Source: Christensenella sp964494645 (GTDB lineage: Bacteria > Bacillota > Clostridia > Christensenellales > Christensenellaceae). From it: 59,418 bases of DNA. Position 1 is the stretch's first letter, and each line of letters starts with the position of its first letter. The stretch spans positions 1 through 59,418 of the forward strand of contig CAZBSH010000005.1 of NCBI GenBank assembly GCA_964494645.1, written 5' to 3'. The notes under the pieces were generated by a model. It made no database searches and was not told where the DNA came from. It saw only the letters and a list, made by a program, of their open reading frames with translations. The position numbers and the translations under genes are program-made. Shown in pieces: positions 41,921 through 50,772 of the stretch.

Positions 41921-42969
41921 GCATCCATCCTTTAAACATAATGGATGAAAGCGAAGCAAAGAAGGTATGGAGTACTTGCTTTGGAGATACAGACGTGTTT
42001 ATCGATCAATATTTCAAGAGCTTTGTGCAGTATCAAAAGACGATGGGATATTATGAAGACGGTAAACTTCTGGCAGATCTTTTTATGTTGCCTTTTTGCG
42101 GGAAATTGCAGGGAAGACAGTATGAAGCGGATTTTTTGGCGGGGTGTGCGACATTGCCGGAAGCCAGAAAGCGCGGATTGATGCGAGAACTGGTGCGGGT
42201 TGCCATGCTTGATATGCGAAAACGCGGGCAGGCAGTTACATATCTGCATCCGTTTCTGCACGCGTTTTACAGGCAGTTTGGCTATGAAACGATTGCCTAT
42301 ATTCAGCGTGAAGAAATCGTAAATACCAGTGTTGGGAACAGTGCGGCAAAGGTACATACAGTTTTGGATGATGTTCCTGTGAGTCGGATGTTTTTAGCAT
42401 ATCAAAAATATATCAGTGGGTTCGATAATGCGTTTGTTCGTACGGAAAAACGCTTTTACGATTGGATCGGGCTGTTATTTGCGGAGGATGGTCAGTGTGT
42501 TTGTATACAAGAGGCAAACGACTGCCGTTATGCGCTTTATTATCTGAACGGCGATACGGCAGAGGTTTTTGAGTTGGTTTGTGATGACGCGATACAGCGC
42601 GAAAATCTTCTGATGGCAATACCGGCGGGCAAAATTGAATATTTTCTTCCCGCAAATAACAATACCGGCAGCGAAGAAGAGTTTACGATGATGCGCGTGC
42701 TTGATCCGGTCGCGGTTCTTGAAAACCTTTCTGTCAAAAAAACCAAATTTACGATTGCCATATTGGATTCCTTTCTTAAAGAGGAGTATTTGCTGGAAGT
42801 AACGGCAAATGGTCATGGTAAAAACATAGTGATACCAGGTCGGGGATTGACGGATATTTCTCTTTCTATTGCTGCGTTTGCAAATGCAGCAGCGGGCGCT
42901 TTTCATCCCGAAAGCGCGTGTGCGGGCTTTTTTGAGCGACAAACAGCGGTTTTCTTTGAGACTTATTGA
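41917..42969 (+). CDS. GNAT-family acetyltransferase, Eis-like architecture
   Basis: A 350-residue protein with an N-terminal GNAT domain (FLAGCATLPEARKRGLMREL is the acetyl-CoA pyrophosphate loop; FLHAFYRQFGYE) followed by a second GNAT-like domain and a C-terminal sterol-carrier-like part, the layout of the Eis family. The start overlaps the previous stop as ATGA; the upstream in-frame extension is rejected. Substrate unknown. Confidence 0.82.
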   Translation: MSIHPLNIMDESEAKKVWSTCFGDTDVFIDQYFKSFVQYQKTMGYYEDGKLLADLFMLPFCGKLQGRQYEADFLAGCATLPEARKRGLMRELVRVAMLDMRKRGQAVTYLHPFLHAFYRQFGYETIAYIQREEIVNTSVGNSAAKVHTVLDDVPVSRMFLAYQKYISGFDNAFVRTEKRFYDWIGLLFAEDGQCVCIQEANDCRYALYYLNGDTAEVFELVCDDAIQRENLLMAIPAGKIEYFLPANNNTGSEEEFTMMRVLDPVAVLENLSVKKTKFTIAILDSFLKEEYLLEVTANGHGKNIVIPGRGLTDISLSIAAFANAAAGAFHPESACAGFFERQTAVFFETY

Positions 42970-42998
42970 TTTTGGTTGTTTTTTGTTGCTATCGTCAC

Positions 42999-43030
42999 TT
43001 GCATTATCAAAAAAATAGGACTATTATAAT
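42999..43030 (+). promoter_or_regulatory. Probable promoter of the ATP synthase operon
   Basis: TTGCAT at 42999-43004 lies 17 bases before TATTAT (43022-43027), with a perfect TATAAT overlapping at 43025-43030. It stands in the 91-base gap before atpI. Confidence 0.5.
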
Positions 43031-43060
43031 ATATATTTTATTTCAGGTAGGGAAGTCGTC

Positions 43061-43357
43061 ATGTGGGGTATATTTGTAGGGATCGGACTTGGAGTCCTGC
43101 AGATCGTAATTTTAAAAAAATTGATCGCCATGATGACAGCGACGCGTGGTTCGACGGCAATCGCAGTTCCGGTCACGATTTTGAAGCTTGCGTTAATCTT
43201 GGTCGTACTTTTTCTTATGGCAAATTTTGTTTCGTTAGAGGCAATGATCTGGTGTGCTGTTGGAACGGCGGCGGCAATGATCGGTATCCCTGTCGTAAGC
43301 AGTATTATTACAATCAAAAAGTATAAGTATCAGCAGCATGGAGGTGAGCAGCAATGA
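43061..43357 (+). CDS. atpI: ATP synthase subunit I-like membrane protein
   Basis: A 98-residue protein with about three to four membrane helices (IFVGIGLGVLQIVIL; ILKLALILVVLFLMANFV; MIWCAVGTAAAMIGIPVVSSII) placed directly before atpB with an overlap. AtpI proteins assist assembly of the c ring and are poorly conserved; position is the main support. Confidence 0.75.
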   Translation: MWGIFVGIGLGVLQIVILKKLIAMMTATRGSTAIAVPVTILKLALILVVLFLMANFVSLEAMIWCAVGTAAAMIGIPVVSSIITIKKYKYQQHGGEQQ

Positions 43358-44028
43358 ATATACCCAGTGTCTTTCCTGAAAAAATGACAATATTTGGCGG
43401 GATACAGGTTAGTCAGACGCTTGTTGCCGCTTTTGGAACAACGATTGGCATTATCATATTTGCGCTTATCTTTCGTTTTGTTATTCTGAAAAATTTCAAG
43501 AGGGTTCCTAAAGGACTTCAAAATGTGATGGAGCTTATGGTGGATGGCATCAATAAGTTCTCTTTATCGATCATGGGTGATAAGGCAAAGGCGATCGCGC
43601 CGTATATCATGACAATCTTTGCGTTCATTATCTTAAGCGGTGCTTTGGAGTTTTTGGGAATCCGTTCGCCAGCGACTGACTTGAATTGTACGATTGGTCT
43701 TGCGGTCATTACGTTTGTATTGATTATTGCATTTTCGATTCGCTATAAGGGGGTTAAGGGGTGGCTTAAAACATATGCCGAACCAAAGGCGTTCATGGTT
43801 CCAATCAATGTTCTTTCATCATTGGCTGTGCCGGTCTCGCTTGCCTGTCGGTTATTTGGAAACATGTTTAGCGGGCTTGTTGTTATGGATATGCTGTATG
43901 GGGCGCTCGGCTACCTTGCGGTAGGCATTCCGGCGGTTGCCTCGATCTATTTTATATTGTTCCATCTTGGAATGCAGTCGTATGTATTTACGATGCTGAC
44001 CATGTCATTTATGGAAGAGAAGCTATAA
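43354..44028 (+). CDS. atpB: ATP synthase F0 subunit a
   Basis: A 224-residue membrane protein. The essential arginine lies in the LACRLFGNMFSGLVVMDM segment, the family signature, and the C-terminal helix contains LGMQSYVFTMLTMSFM. Subunit a forms the ion half-channels against the c ring. Confidence 0.95.
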   Translation: MNIPSVFPEKMTIFGGIQVSQTLVAAFGTTIGIIIFALIFRFVILKNFKRVPKGLQNVMELMVDGINKFSLSIMGDKAKAIAPYIMTIFAFIILSGALEFLGIRSPATDLNCTIGLAVITFVLIIAFSIRYKGVKGWLKTYAEPKAFMVPINVLSSLAVPVSLACRLFGNMFSGLVVMDMLYGALGYLAVGIPAVASIYFILFHLGMQSYVFTMLTMSFMEEKL

Positions 44029-44092
44029 TTGTGCTTAAAACCGCGCAAAGCGGTTCATAATATTTTTAATGCAATAAATGGAGGTAGGAAAA

Positions 44093-44323
44093 ATGGATGT
44101 TGGTTTGATCGCAATTGGCGCCGGATTGGCTGTCTTTACAGGAATGGGCGCGGGAATCGGTATGGGTATCGCTACAAGTAAGGCTTGCGAAGCAGTTGCG
44201 CGGCAGCCGGAAGCGACGGGTAAGATCAATCAGGTTCTTTTGATCGGTCTGGCACTTGCAGAGTCAACGGCAATTTACGGATTTGTTATTTCTATTATTA
44301 TGATCTTCACAATGGGCAAATAA
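44093..44323 (+). CDS. atpE: ATP synthase F0 subunit c
   Basis: A 76-residue two-helix hairpin. The first helix has GMGAGIGMGIATSKA, the loop is ARQPE, and the second helix carries the ion-binding Glu in LALAESTAIYGF. Ser, Thr and Tyr after the Glu match sodium-binding rings, but the position of the sodium-ligand Gln in helix 1 is Met and the Val before the Glu is Leu. The ATG at 44093 is preceded by GGAGGTAGG; an earlier in-frame ATG lies inside that site. Confidence 0.95.
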   Translation: MDVGLIAIGAGLAVFTGMGAGIGMGIATSKACEAVARQPEATGKINQVLLIGLALAESTAIYGFVISIIMIFTMGK

Positions 44324-44368
44324 GTAAAGCTAAGCTTATGTAAACAGAAGACTTTTTGAGGGATTGAT

Positions 44369-44845
44369 ATGGAAATCGATGTAGTTGAAATACTGCTTTA
44401 CATTGTCAATATCGTAATATTGTTTTTGTTCCTGCGGTGGTTGCTGTATAAGCCAATCACTAAGTTTTTGGCGAACCGTACAAACGAAATTCAAAAGCAA
44501 ATCGATGAAGCGGCGCAGAAGTATTCGGACGCAGAGCAGTTAAAGGCAAGATATGACGAGATGATGCATAACGCGCAGGATCTTGCAACAGAATTGATCA
44601 ATAAGGGCAAGCATGTTGCGGATGAGCAAGCGCGGCAAATTGTTGCGGAAGCGGAAGAAGCGGCGGAAGAGATTCGTACGCGCACAGATAGGCATATTGA
44701 ATCGCAAAAGCAGCAGGCAGTTGTTGAGATGAGGCAAGAAGTGACCAAAATGGCGATTCAGATTGCGGAAAAAGTTTTGGAACGCGAAGTGTCTTATGAG
44801 GACAACAAAAACATCATCAACAAATTTTTTGAGAAGGTGAGTTAA
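44369..44845 (+). CDS. atpF: ATP synthase F0 subunit b
   Basis: A 158-residue subunit: one membrane helix (about 7-25) followed by the YKPITKFLANRTNEI segment and a long charged helix that forms the peripheral stalk. Length and C-terminus (NKNIINKFFEKVS) are normal, so no delta domain is fused here. It ends three bases before the delta-alpha fusion gene. Confidence 0.94.
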   Translation: MEIDVVEILLYIVNIVILFLFLRWLLYKPITKFLANRTNEIQKQIDEAAQKYSDAEQLKARYDEMMHNAQDLATELINKGKHVADEQARQIVAEAEEAAEEIRTRTDRHIESQKQQAVVEMRQEVTKMAIQIAEKVLEREVSYEDNKNIINKFFEKVS

Positions 44846-44848
44846 CAG

Positions 44849-46711
44849 TTGGAATTAAAAGGAAAACTTGTTTGCGCAACCGAATTTACGCCAGATGAAA
44901 TTTCTGCGATTGTCACAAAGTTTGAAAAACTTTTTGACGCAAAGATAGATTTTAAAATTAAGGTAGACCCTACGCTGATCAGCGGCTTTACCGCAACAGT
45001 TAAAAATATGGTCTACGACTTGAGCGCAAAATCTTATCTTGACAGGATGCAGGACTATATTGGCGAACATTCGGATCAGACAAGCTCGGAAAAAATTGAA
45101 GATATTATTGAAACGCTTAAGAAAAAAGTAAGCGGGGATTTGAAGGAAAGCTCCATCGGTAGCGAGCTTGAAAAAAAGATCACACAATATGACGTGAAGT
45201 ATGACATTGCCATGATTGGGATCGTGGAACGTACGGGCGACGGCGTAGTTTTTGTGCGTGGACTTGATGGATGCAAATATGGCGAGCTGTTGCAGTTTGA
45301 AAATGAGGCATATGGTATCGTCATGAACCTTGAAACGGAACGTGTGGGCGCGGTGCTTTTGAACGGCGTGACAGATGTCGTAGAAGGATCTATGGTGCGT
45401 CATACGGGTGATGTTGTGAAAGTCCCCGTAGGGGATGCGGTGCTTGGACGTGTTTTCAATCCGCTCGGTCATCCTATTGATGGGAAAGGCAATATACTGA
45501 CGGATGAAAGAAGACCGATCGAAACGCCTGCGCCTGCGATCATAGACAGGCAGTCTGTCGATACGCCGCTGCAAACGGGAATTATGGCGATAGACTCAAT
45601 GATCCCAATCGGCAGAGGGCAAAGAGAGCTTATTATCGGTGACCGCCAGACGGGTAAAACGGCGATAGCGGTCGATACGATCATCAACCAAAAAGGAAAA
45701 AATGTAAAATGTGTTTATGTGGCGATTGCGCAAAAGGCTTCGACGATTGCTGAGATCGTCAACCGGTTAAGTGAGTTTGGCGCACTTGAGTATACGGCGG
45801 TCGTGGCATCTACGGCAAGCGATACAGCGCCTATGCAGTACATTGCACCCTATGCGGGTTGTGCAATTGCAGAGAGCTTTATGTATCGAGGCGAAGATGT
45901 GCTGATTGTATATGATGATCTTTCAAAACATGCGGTAGCATATCGTACGATGTCTCTGTTGCTGCGCAGACCACCGGGTCGCGAGGCATATCCGGGAGAC
46001 GTGTTTTATTTGCATTCACGGCTTCTTGAGCGTGCTGCGAAGCTTTCAGAGAAGCTTGGCGGCGGGTCCATGACGGCATTGCCCATCATTGAGACAATGG
46101 AAGGCGATATTTCGTCATATATTCCTACAAACGTAATTTCCATAACGGATGGACAGATTTATTTGGAAACAGAGCTTTTTAACTCAGGGCAGCGCCCGGC
46201 CGTCAACGTTGGGCTTTCTGTATCTCGTGTTGGGGGATCGGCGCAGATTAAGGCGATGCGTAAGGTAGCAGGACCGTTGCGTTTGGAGCTGGCACAATAT
46301 CGCGAGCTAGAGGTATTCTCGCAGTTTGCTTCGGATTTGGATAAGACAACGCAGGACGCGCTTACAAATGGCTTGAAAGTAACGCAAGCGTTGATTCAGC
46401 CGCAGTATGCGCCGTATTCGGTAGAAAATCAGGTCATATTGCTGTGTGTTGCGACCAATAAGCAGCTGATGGATGTTCCTGTAGACAAAGTGCGGGCATT
46501 CAATAGCAGTTTTCTGGATTTTGTCAACGCCAAATATCCACAGGTGAAGAGTGGGATTAAGCAAACGGGGCAATTGAATGAAGAGAATCAGACGTTGATT
46601 CTTGATGCAGCAAAGGAATTCAAGCGTGGTTTTTTGAAAGAAAAAGAAGTAGGCGAAGAATTTCCGGTAGCTGAGACGCTGGAGGCGAAAGTGAGCGTGG
46701 ACGCGCCATGA
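44849..46711 (+). CDS. atpA: ATP synthase alpha subunit with fused N-terminal delta C-terminal domain
   Basis: A 620-residue protein starting at TTG. Residues about 1-72 match the C-terminal domain of subunit delta: a VCATEFTPDEISAIVTKF helix, then VDPTLISGFTATVKNMVYDLSAK, the core signature of delta. Residues about 76-110 are a charged linker/helix, and from about 111 a complete alpha subunit follows (VERTGDGVVFVRGLDGCKYGE; Walker A GDRQTGKT at about 265; arginine-finger region LSVSRVGGSAQ). A normal alpha has about 505 residues. No separate atpH lies between atpF and this gene, where it belongs. The N-terminal six-helix domain of delta, which normally grips alpha, is absent. Confidence 0.92.
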   Translation: MELKGKLVCATEFTPDEISAIVTKFEKLFDAKIDFKIKVDPTLISGFTATVKNMVYDLSAKSYLDRMQDYIGEHSDQTSSEKIEDIIETLKKKVSGDLKESSIGSELEKKITQYDVKYDIAMIGIVERTGDGVVFVRGLDGCKYGELLQFENEAYGIVMNLETERVGAVLLNGVTDVVEGSMVRHTGDVVKVPVGDAVLGRVFNPLGHPIDGKGNILTDERRPIETPAPAIIDRQSVDTPLQTGIMAIDSMIPIGRGQRELIIGDRQTGKTAIAVDTIINQKGKNVKCVYVAIAQKASTIAEIVNRLSEFGALEYTAVVASTASDTAPMQYIAPYAGCAIAESFMYRGEDVLIVYDDLSKHAVAYRTMSLLLRRPPGREAYPGDVFYLHSRLLERAAKLSEKLGGGSMTALPIIETMEGDISSYIPTNVISITDGQIYLETELFNSGQRPAVNVGLSVSRVGGSAQIKAMRKVAGPLRLELAQYRELEVFSQFASDLDKTTQDALTNGLKVTQALIQPQYAPYSVENQVILLCVATNKQLMDVPVDKVRAFNSSFLDFVNAKYPQVKSGIKQTGQLNEENQTLILDAAKEFKRGFLKEKEVGEEFPVAETLEAKVSVDAP

Positions 46712-47568
46712 GAAGTACGGCGGACGTGAAGAACAGCATGCAGGCCATAAGTGATACCAGTAAGATTACTAAGGCGATGAAGCTGATTGCAACTTCCAAG
46801 ATGAAAAAAGCAATTTCTCGATATGACGCAAACCTGCTTTATTTTAATCGTGTCAGGAGCGCGTTAAAGGATATTTTAGTGCATTCCCATGAGCTGCATC
46901 ATACTTTTTTGGAAAAGCATGAGCAAGGCAGCCCGGCTTATATTGTGATTGCCGCAGATAAGGGATTATGCGGCGGATACAACCATAATATACTTAATTT
47001 TGCGCATGATTTCATGACGGACGGGGATAAATTTGTCATTACGATCGGTCAGGAAGCGCGCGCGTTTTTCGAGCGGAAAGGTACGCCGATCGACGTTGAG
47101 TATTTGCATATTTCGCAGAACCCGACGTTATATGAAGCGCGTAATCTGGCTTCTGATCTTTCGATGCTTTACAAGAGCGGAGAGATGAACGAGGTATACT
47201 TGATCTATACAAGGTATTTTTCTTCGGTCAAGCAGGTTCCAACGGCAATCAAGCTGTTGCCTGTGGAGCTTAACGAGTTTGATGATATTGATACGGAACT
47301 TGATTATGATTGCGAAATGAATTATTATCCATCGCCTCACAAGGTATTTGATGTACTGGTGCCTCAATATATTATTGGATTGATTTATGGTGCCCTTATC
47401 CAAGCGTTTGCCAGTGAAAACAGCGCACGCATGATGGCGATGGACGCGGCTTCCAAAAACGCGGACGAGATATTAAATAAACTGGAGATCGAAATGAACC
47501 GTGCGCGACAGGCGGCAATCACAATGGAGATCACAGAGATCGTGGGCGCGATGGATGCGCTAACCTAA
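46708..47568 (+). CDS. atpG: ATP synthase gamma subunit
   Basis: A 286-residue central-stalk subunit. The N-terminal helix has ISDTSKITKAMKLIATSKMKKA, the middle has IVIAADKGLCGGYNHNI, and the C-terminal helix ends RARQAAITMEITEIVGAMDAL. It overlaps the alpha gene by ATGA. Confidence 0.95.
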   Translation: MRSTADVKNSMQAISDTSKITKAMKLIATSKMKKAISRYDANLLYFNRVRSALKDILVHSHELHHTFLEKHEQGSPAYIVIAADKGLCGGYNHNILNFAHDFMTDGDKFVITIGQEARAFFERKGTPIDVEYLHISQNPTLYEARNLASDLSMLYKSGEMNEVYLIYTRYFSSVKQVPTAIKLLPVELNEFDDIDTELDYDCEMNYYPSPHKVFDVLVPQYIIGLIYGALIQAFASENSARMMAMDAASKNADEILNKLEIEMNRARQAAITMEITEIVGAMDALT

Positions 47569-47583
47569 GAGGAGTTTTGAACT

Positions 47584-48993
47584 ATGTATGATTATAAAAT
47601 TGTGAGCGAAGGCGAGATCATTAAGATCACAGGACCGGTCATCGATGTAAAGTTTGAAGAGAATACGGATCCTTCGATCAATACGATCCTTTATGTGGAA
47701 AACGAGGGCGGCAATCCGATCTGGATGGAGGTTGCTTCGCAAATTGGCGAAAATGTGGTGCGATGCATTGCACTCGAAGCGACAGAAGGGCTTGCCTGCG
47801 GCATGAAGGTCATCAATACCGGAGAGCCAATCAAAATACCGGTCGGCGAGCAAATGTTGGGACGCGTCGTGAATGTTATGGGAAAGGCGATCGACGGCAA
47901 GGATGACATCAAGACAGAAGAGTATTGGCCAATCTATCGTCCGGCTCCGGATTTTTCCGAACAAAATCCTGTTTCGGAAATTTTTGAAACGGGTCTTAAA
48001 GTCATTGACTTGATTTGTCCATATGCAAAAGGCGGAAAAATCGGTTTGTTTGGGGGCGCGGGTGTTGGCAAGACTGTACTCATCAATGAGCTGATCCATA
48101 ACATCGCGACAGAAAGCGGTGGATATTCTGTATTTACCGGTGTAGGTGAGCGAAGCAGGGAAGGAAACGACCTGATTAACGAAATGGCAGAAAGCGGCGT
48201 GCTGGAGAAAACAGCGCTCGCCTTCGGGCAGATGAACGAGCCGCCGGGATCTCGTATGCGCGTTGCGATGACGGGTCTCACAATGGCGGAATACCTGCGT
48301 GATAAAACAGGTCAAAACGTACTTTTGTTTATTGATAATATTTATCGCTTTATCCAGGCGGGTTCGGAAGTATCTGCGCTTTTGGGGCGTATCCCTTCCG
48401 CGGTCGGATACCAGCCGACGCTGGCGAATGAGTTGGGGGCGCTGGAAGAGAGAATCACGTCTACGACACATGGAGCAATTACATCGGTGCAGGCGATCTA
48501 TGTGCCGGCAGACGATTTGACTGACCCTGCGCCGGCGACGACGTTTTCACATTTGGATGCGATTACAGTGCTTTCCAGAAGTGTTTCCGAGCTTGGTATT
48601 TATCCGGCGGTAGATCCGTTGGAATCCACTTCGAGGATACTTGATCCACGTATCGTAGGCGAAGAACATTATGATGTTGCAAATCGTGTGGTGCACACGT
48701 TGCAGCGCTATAAAGAACTACAGGATATCATTTCTATCCTTGGGATGGAAGAGCTTGCGCCCGAAGATAAGATCACTGTATTTCGAGCAAGGAAAATGCA
48801 AAGATTTTTGTCTCAGCCGATGTTTGTTGCGGAGGTGTACACCGGGATTGCCGGAAAATATGTATCTCTGCAAGATACCATCAGGAGCTTTAAAGCAATT
48901 TTGGATGGAGAAGTGGACGATCTGCCGGAGCAGGCGTTCCATATGGTCGGCAATATAGATGATGTAAAAGAAAAAGCAAAAGGAATGGAATAA
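47584..48993 (+). CDS. atpD: ATP synthase beta subunit
   Basis: A 469-residue catalytic subunit. Walker A is GGAGVGKT, the catalytic Glu is in GVGERSREGN, Walker B is LLFIDNIYRF (usually IFRF), and LSRSVSELGIYPAVDPL and the DELSEED-like MEELAPEDKI loop are present. The latter lacks some of the acidic residues. Confidence 0.97.
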   Translation: MYDYKIVSEGEIIKITGPVIDVKFEENTDPSINTILYVENEGGNPIWMEVASQIGENVVRCIALEATEGLACGMKVINTGEPIKIPVGEQMLGRVVNVMGKAIDGKDDIKTEEYWPIYRPAPDFSEQNPVSEIFETGLKVIDLICPYAKGGKIGLFGGAGVGKTVLINELIHNIATESGGYSVFTGVGERSREGNDLINEMAESGVLEKTALAFGQMNEPPGSRMRVAMTGLTMAEYLRDKTGQNVLLFIDNIYRFIQAGSEVSALLGRIPSAVGYQPTLANELGALEERITSTTHGAITSVQAIYVPADDLTDPAPATTFSHLDAITVLSRSVSELGIYPAVDPLESTSRILDPRIVGEEHYDVANRVVHTLQRYKELQDIISILGMEELAPEDKITVFRARKMQRFLSQPMFVAEVYTGIAGKYVSLQDTIRSFKAILDGEVDDLPEQAFHMVGNIDDVKEKAKGME

Positions 48994-48994
48994 C

Positions 48995-49408
48995 ATGGCG
49001 GCAGAATTTTTAGTCGAAATCCTAACGCCTGAACGATCTTTTTTTTGTGACAACGCGCAGTCCATCATTTTTCCAACAGAAGATGGTCAAATGTCTATCC
49101 AGAAAGGACATGAGTCGGAAGTTGTGACGGTTGTACCGGGCGAAGTGAAGATCAATACAGGAAAGAAATGGCTGATCTGCTCAGTGGCGGAAGGCTTTCT
49201 GGAAGTACGCCCCGATGAAACGATTATGTTTACGCAGGCGGCGGAATGGCCGGAAGAAATTGATGTAAAGCGCGCGGAACGCGCGAAAGAACGTGCGGAG
49301 GAGCGTATGCGCCAGAAGATGAGCGCTGAGGAATATCGTCGCAGTAAAATCGCGATGGCACGTGCAATGGCGCGTTTGAGCTTGACAAAAAGAAAAACTA
49401 CGTTGTAG
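48995..49408 (+). CDS. atpC: ATP synthase epsilon subunit
   Basis: A 137-residue subunit with the N-terminal beta sandwich (VEILTPERSFFCDNAQSIIFPTEDGQM-like start, shown here in part) and a C-terminal two-helix hairpin rich in Arg and Ala (ERAEERMRQKMSAEEYRRS). It starts one base after the beta stop and closes the operon. Confidence 0.94.
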   Translation: MAAEFLVEILTPERSFFCDNAQSIIFPTEDGQMSIQKGHESEVVTVVPGEVKINTGKKWLICSVAEGFLEVRPDETIMFTQAAEWPEEIDVKRAERAKERAEERMRQKMSAEEYRRSKIAMARAMARLSLTKRKTTL

Positions 49409-49414
49409 AAGCGT

Positions 49415-49448
49415 AAAAGAGACGAGGATAGACGCCCCGTCTTTTTTA
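49415..49448 (+). terminator. Probable terminator after the ATP synthase operon
   Basis: AAGAGACG pairs imperfectly with CGTCTTTT over a loop of about 15 bases, followed by a T run. Confidence 0.55.
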
Positions 49449-49471
49449 TCGAAAAGGAGAAGGCAAGAGAT

Positions 49472-50038
49472 ATGGGCAGGATCATTATGTTGACGGGTGG
49501 TGCACGCAGCGGAAAAAGCTCGTACGCACAGCAATTCGCTTCCGGCTACAAAAATGTGGCATATGTTGCGACCGCGATCAATACAGACGAAGAAATGCAA
49601 CGGCGGATCGAGCGGCATAAGCAGGAGAGACCCGGCGAGTGGACGACATATGAAGAGGCGTACGATCTTACAAAAGCAATTGAGCAGGGAGAACATGACG
49701 TTTACCTGATCGATTGTCTGACGGTTTATATTACGAACCTGATCTGGGCAGAAAGAAGTGATTGGAACGAGTGTGATGTTGTTTCCGCTCGTGAGCAAGC
49801 AACGATTGAGAACATGGTGGAGCAAAAAGTGCGGGAACTTTTGGCGGTATGCGCCTTAAGCAAGGCTGATTTTATTATCGTGACAAATGAAGTAGGAATG
49901 GGTTTGGTACCTGCAAACTCCTTGGGACGGCTATTTCGGGATATCAGTGGCCGTGTAAACAGAATGCTTGCAAGGCAGGCGTATGAAGCATATTTTGTTG
50001 TGAGTGGAATGTTGTTGCTGTTAAAAGGTGGTACATGA
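49472..50038 (+). CDS. cobU: Adenosylcobinamide kinase / phosphate guanylyltransferase
   Basis: A 188-residue bifunctional enzyme of the nucleotide-loop branch of B12 synthesis. Walker A is GGARSGKSSYAQ, followed by VAYVATA and the RIERHKQERPGEW signature; LIDCLTVYITNL and VTNEVGMGLVPANSLGRLFRD complete the family pattern. Overlaps cobS by four bases. Confidence 0.95.
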   Translation: MGRIIMLTGGARSGKSSYAQQFASGYKNVAYVATAINTDEEMQRRIERHKQERPGEWTTYEEAYDLTKAIEQGEHDVYLIDCLTVYITNLIWAERSDWNECDVVSAREQATIENMVEQKVRELLAVCALSKADFIIVTNEVGMGLVPANSLGRLFRDISGRVNRMLARQAYEAYFVVSGMLLLLKGGT

Positions 50039-50772
50039 AAAAATTAGGACTGGCGATCCAGACAATGACGCGATTGCCGCTAAAAAAGCAATTTGATGTT
50101 TGCTGCCAGGATTATGCTGACAGCGTCGCATGGTTCCCATTGACCGCACTTATGGCAGGAGCGGTGATGTGTGGTGCCTATGTGTTGCTTTGTCTGACGG
50201 GCATTCCGTATCTGGCGGCATTTGCATGTGTGCTTGCGGCGATCATGTTTACAGGCGGATTGCATATTGATGGGTTTGCTGACGTATGCGACGCTTTTTT
50301 TGCGGGAAAAACGAAGGAACGTACTCTTGCGATTTTAAAAGATAGCCGTATGGGTACGTATGGCGTGTTAGGAATTGTATTCGTGGTTGCAATCAAGACG
50401 ATTTTGCTTGCCGGCATTCATCCTGAAAAAGCAGTATGGATCCTTTTGGCGATGCCGCTGTGTGGCAAGATACCACTTATATTGTGCGCAAAGTTGAGCC
50501 GATATCCGAGAGAGAACGGTATGGCAAAGTGCATTATTGAATCTCTAAAAACGAGTACTGCGCTGATTGCTATCGTGATCTGCTCGGTGGCAGTTGTATT
50601 CGTCGGTGGGCTGGCGTCAGGCACCATTGTTGTGGCAGGCGCGATCGCGACGGGTGCGATCATGCATTTCATTTCTGAAAAAAAGATTGAAGGAGCTACA
50701 GGTGATGTACTCGGAGCTTGCAACGAGTTGGGGGAAATCATATTTCTTTTTGTGATGGCGGTGATGATATGA
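50035..50772 (+). CDS. cobS: Adenosylcobinamide-GDP ribazoletransferase
   Basis: A 245-residue membrane enzyme joining GDP-cobinamide and alpha-ribazole. It has several hydrophobic helices and the metal-binding motif GGLHIDGFADVCDAFF with KDSRMGTYG, both diagnostic. It overlaps cobU and the phosphatase gene by ATGA on each side, giving a tight three-gene unit. Confidence 0.95.
   Translation: MKKLGLAIQTMTRLPLKKQFDVCCQDYADSVAWFPLTALMAGAVMCGAYVLLCLTGIPYLAAFACVLAAIMFTGGLHIDGFADVCDAFFAGKTKERTLAILKDSRMGTYGVLGIVFVVAIKTILLAGIHPEKAVWILLAMPLCGKIPLILCAKLSRYPRENGMAKCIIESLKTSTALIAIVICSVAVVFVGGLASGTIVVAGAIATGAIMHFISEKKIEGATGDVLGACNELGEIIFLFVMAVMI

Noticed and set aside
44846..45180. A frameshifted separate atpH gene before atpA
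   Set aside because: The plus frame is continuous from the TTG into alpha, no stop or alternative frame carries the missing delta N-terminal domain, and atpF abuts this gene, leaving no room for it.
44855..45574. Open frame of 239 codons on the minus strand over the delta-alpha junction
   Set aside because: Considered as a sign that the fusion region might be mis-assigned, but it shows no family features, while the plus frame has delta and alpha signatures on both sides of the junction.
47560..48471. Open frame of 303 codons on the minus strand
   Set aside because: It is the antisense shadow of atpD; the beta-subunit motifs settle the strand.
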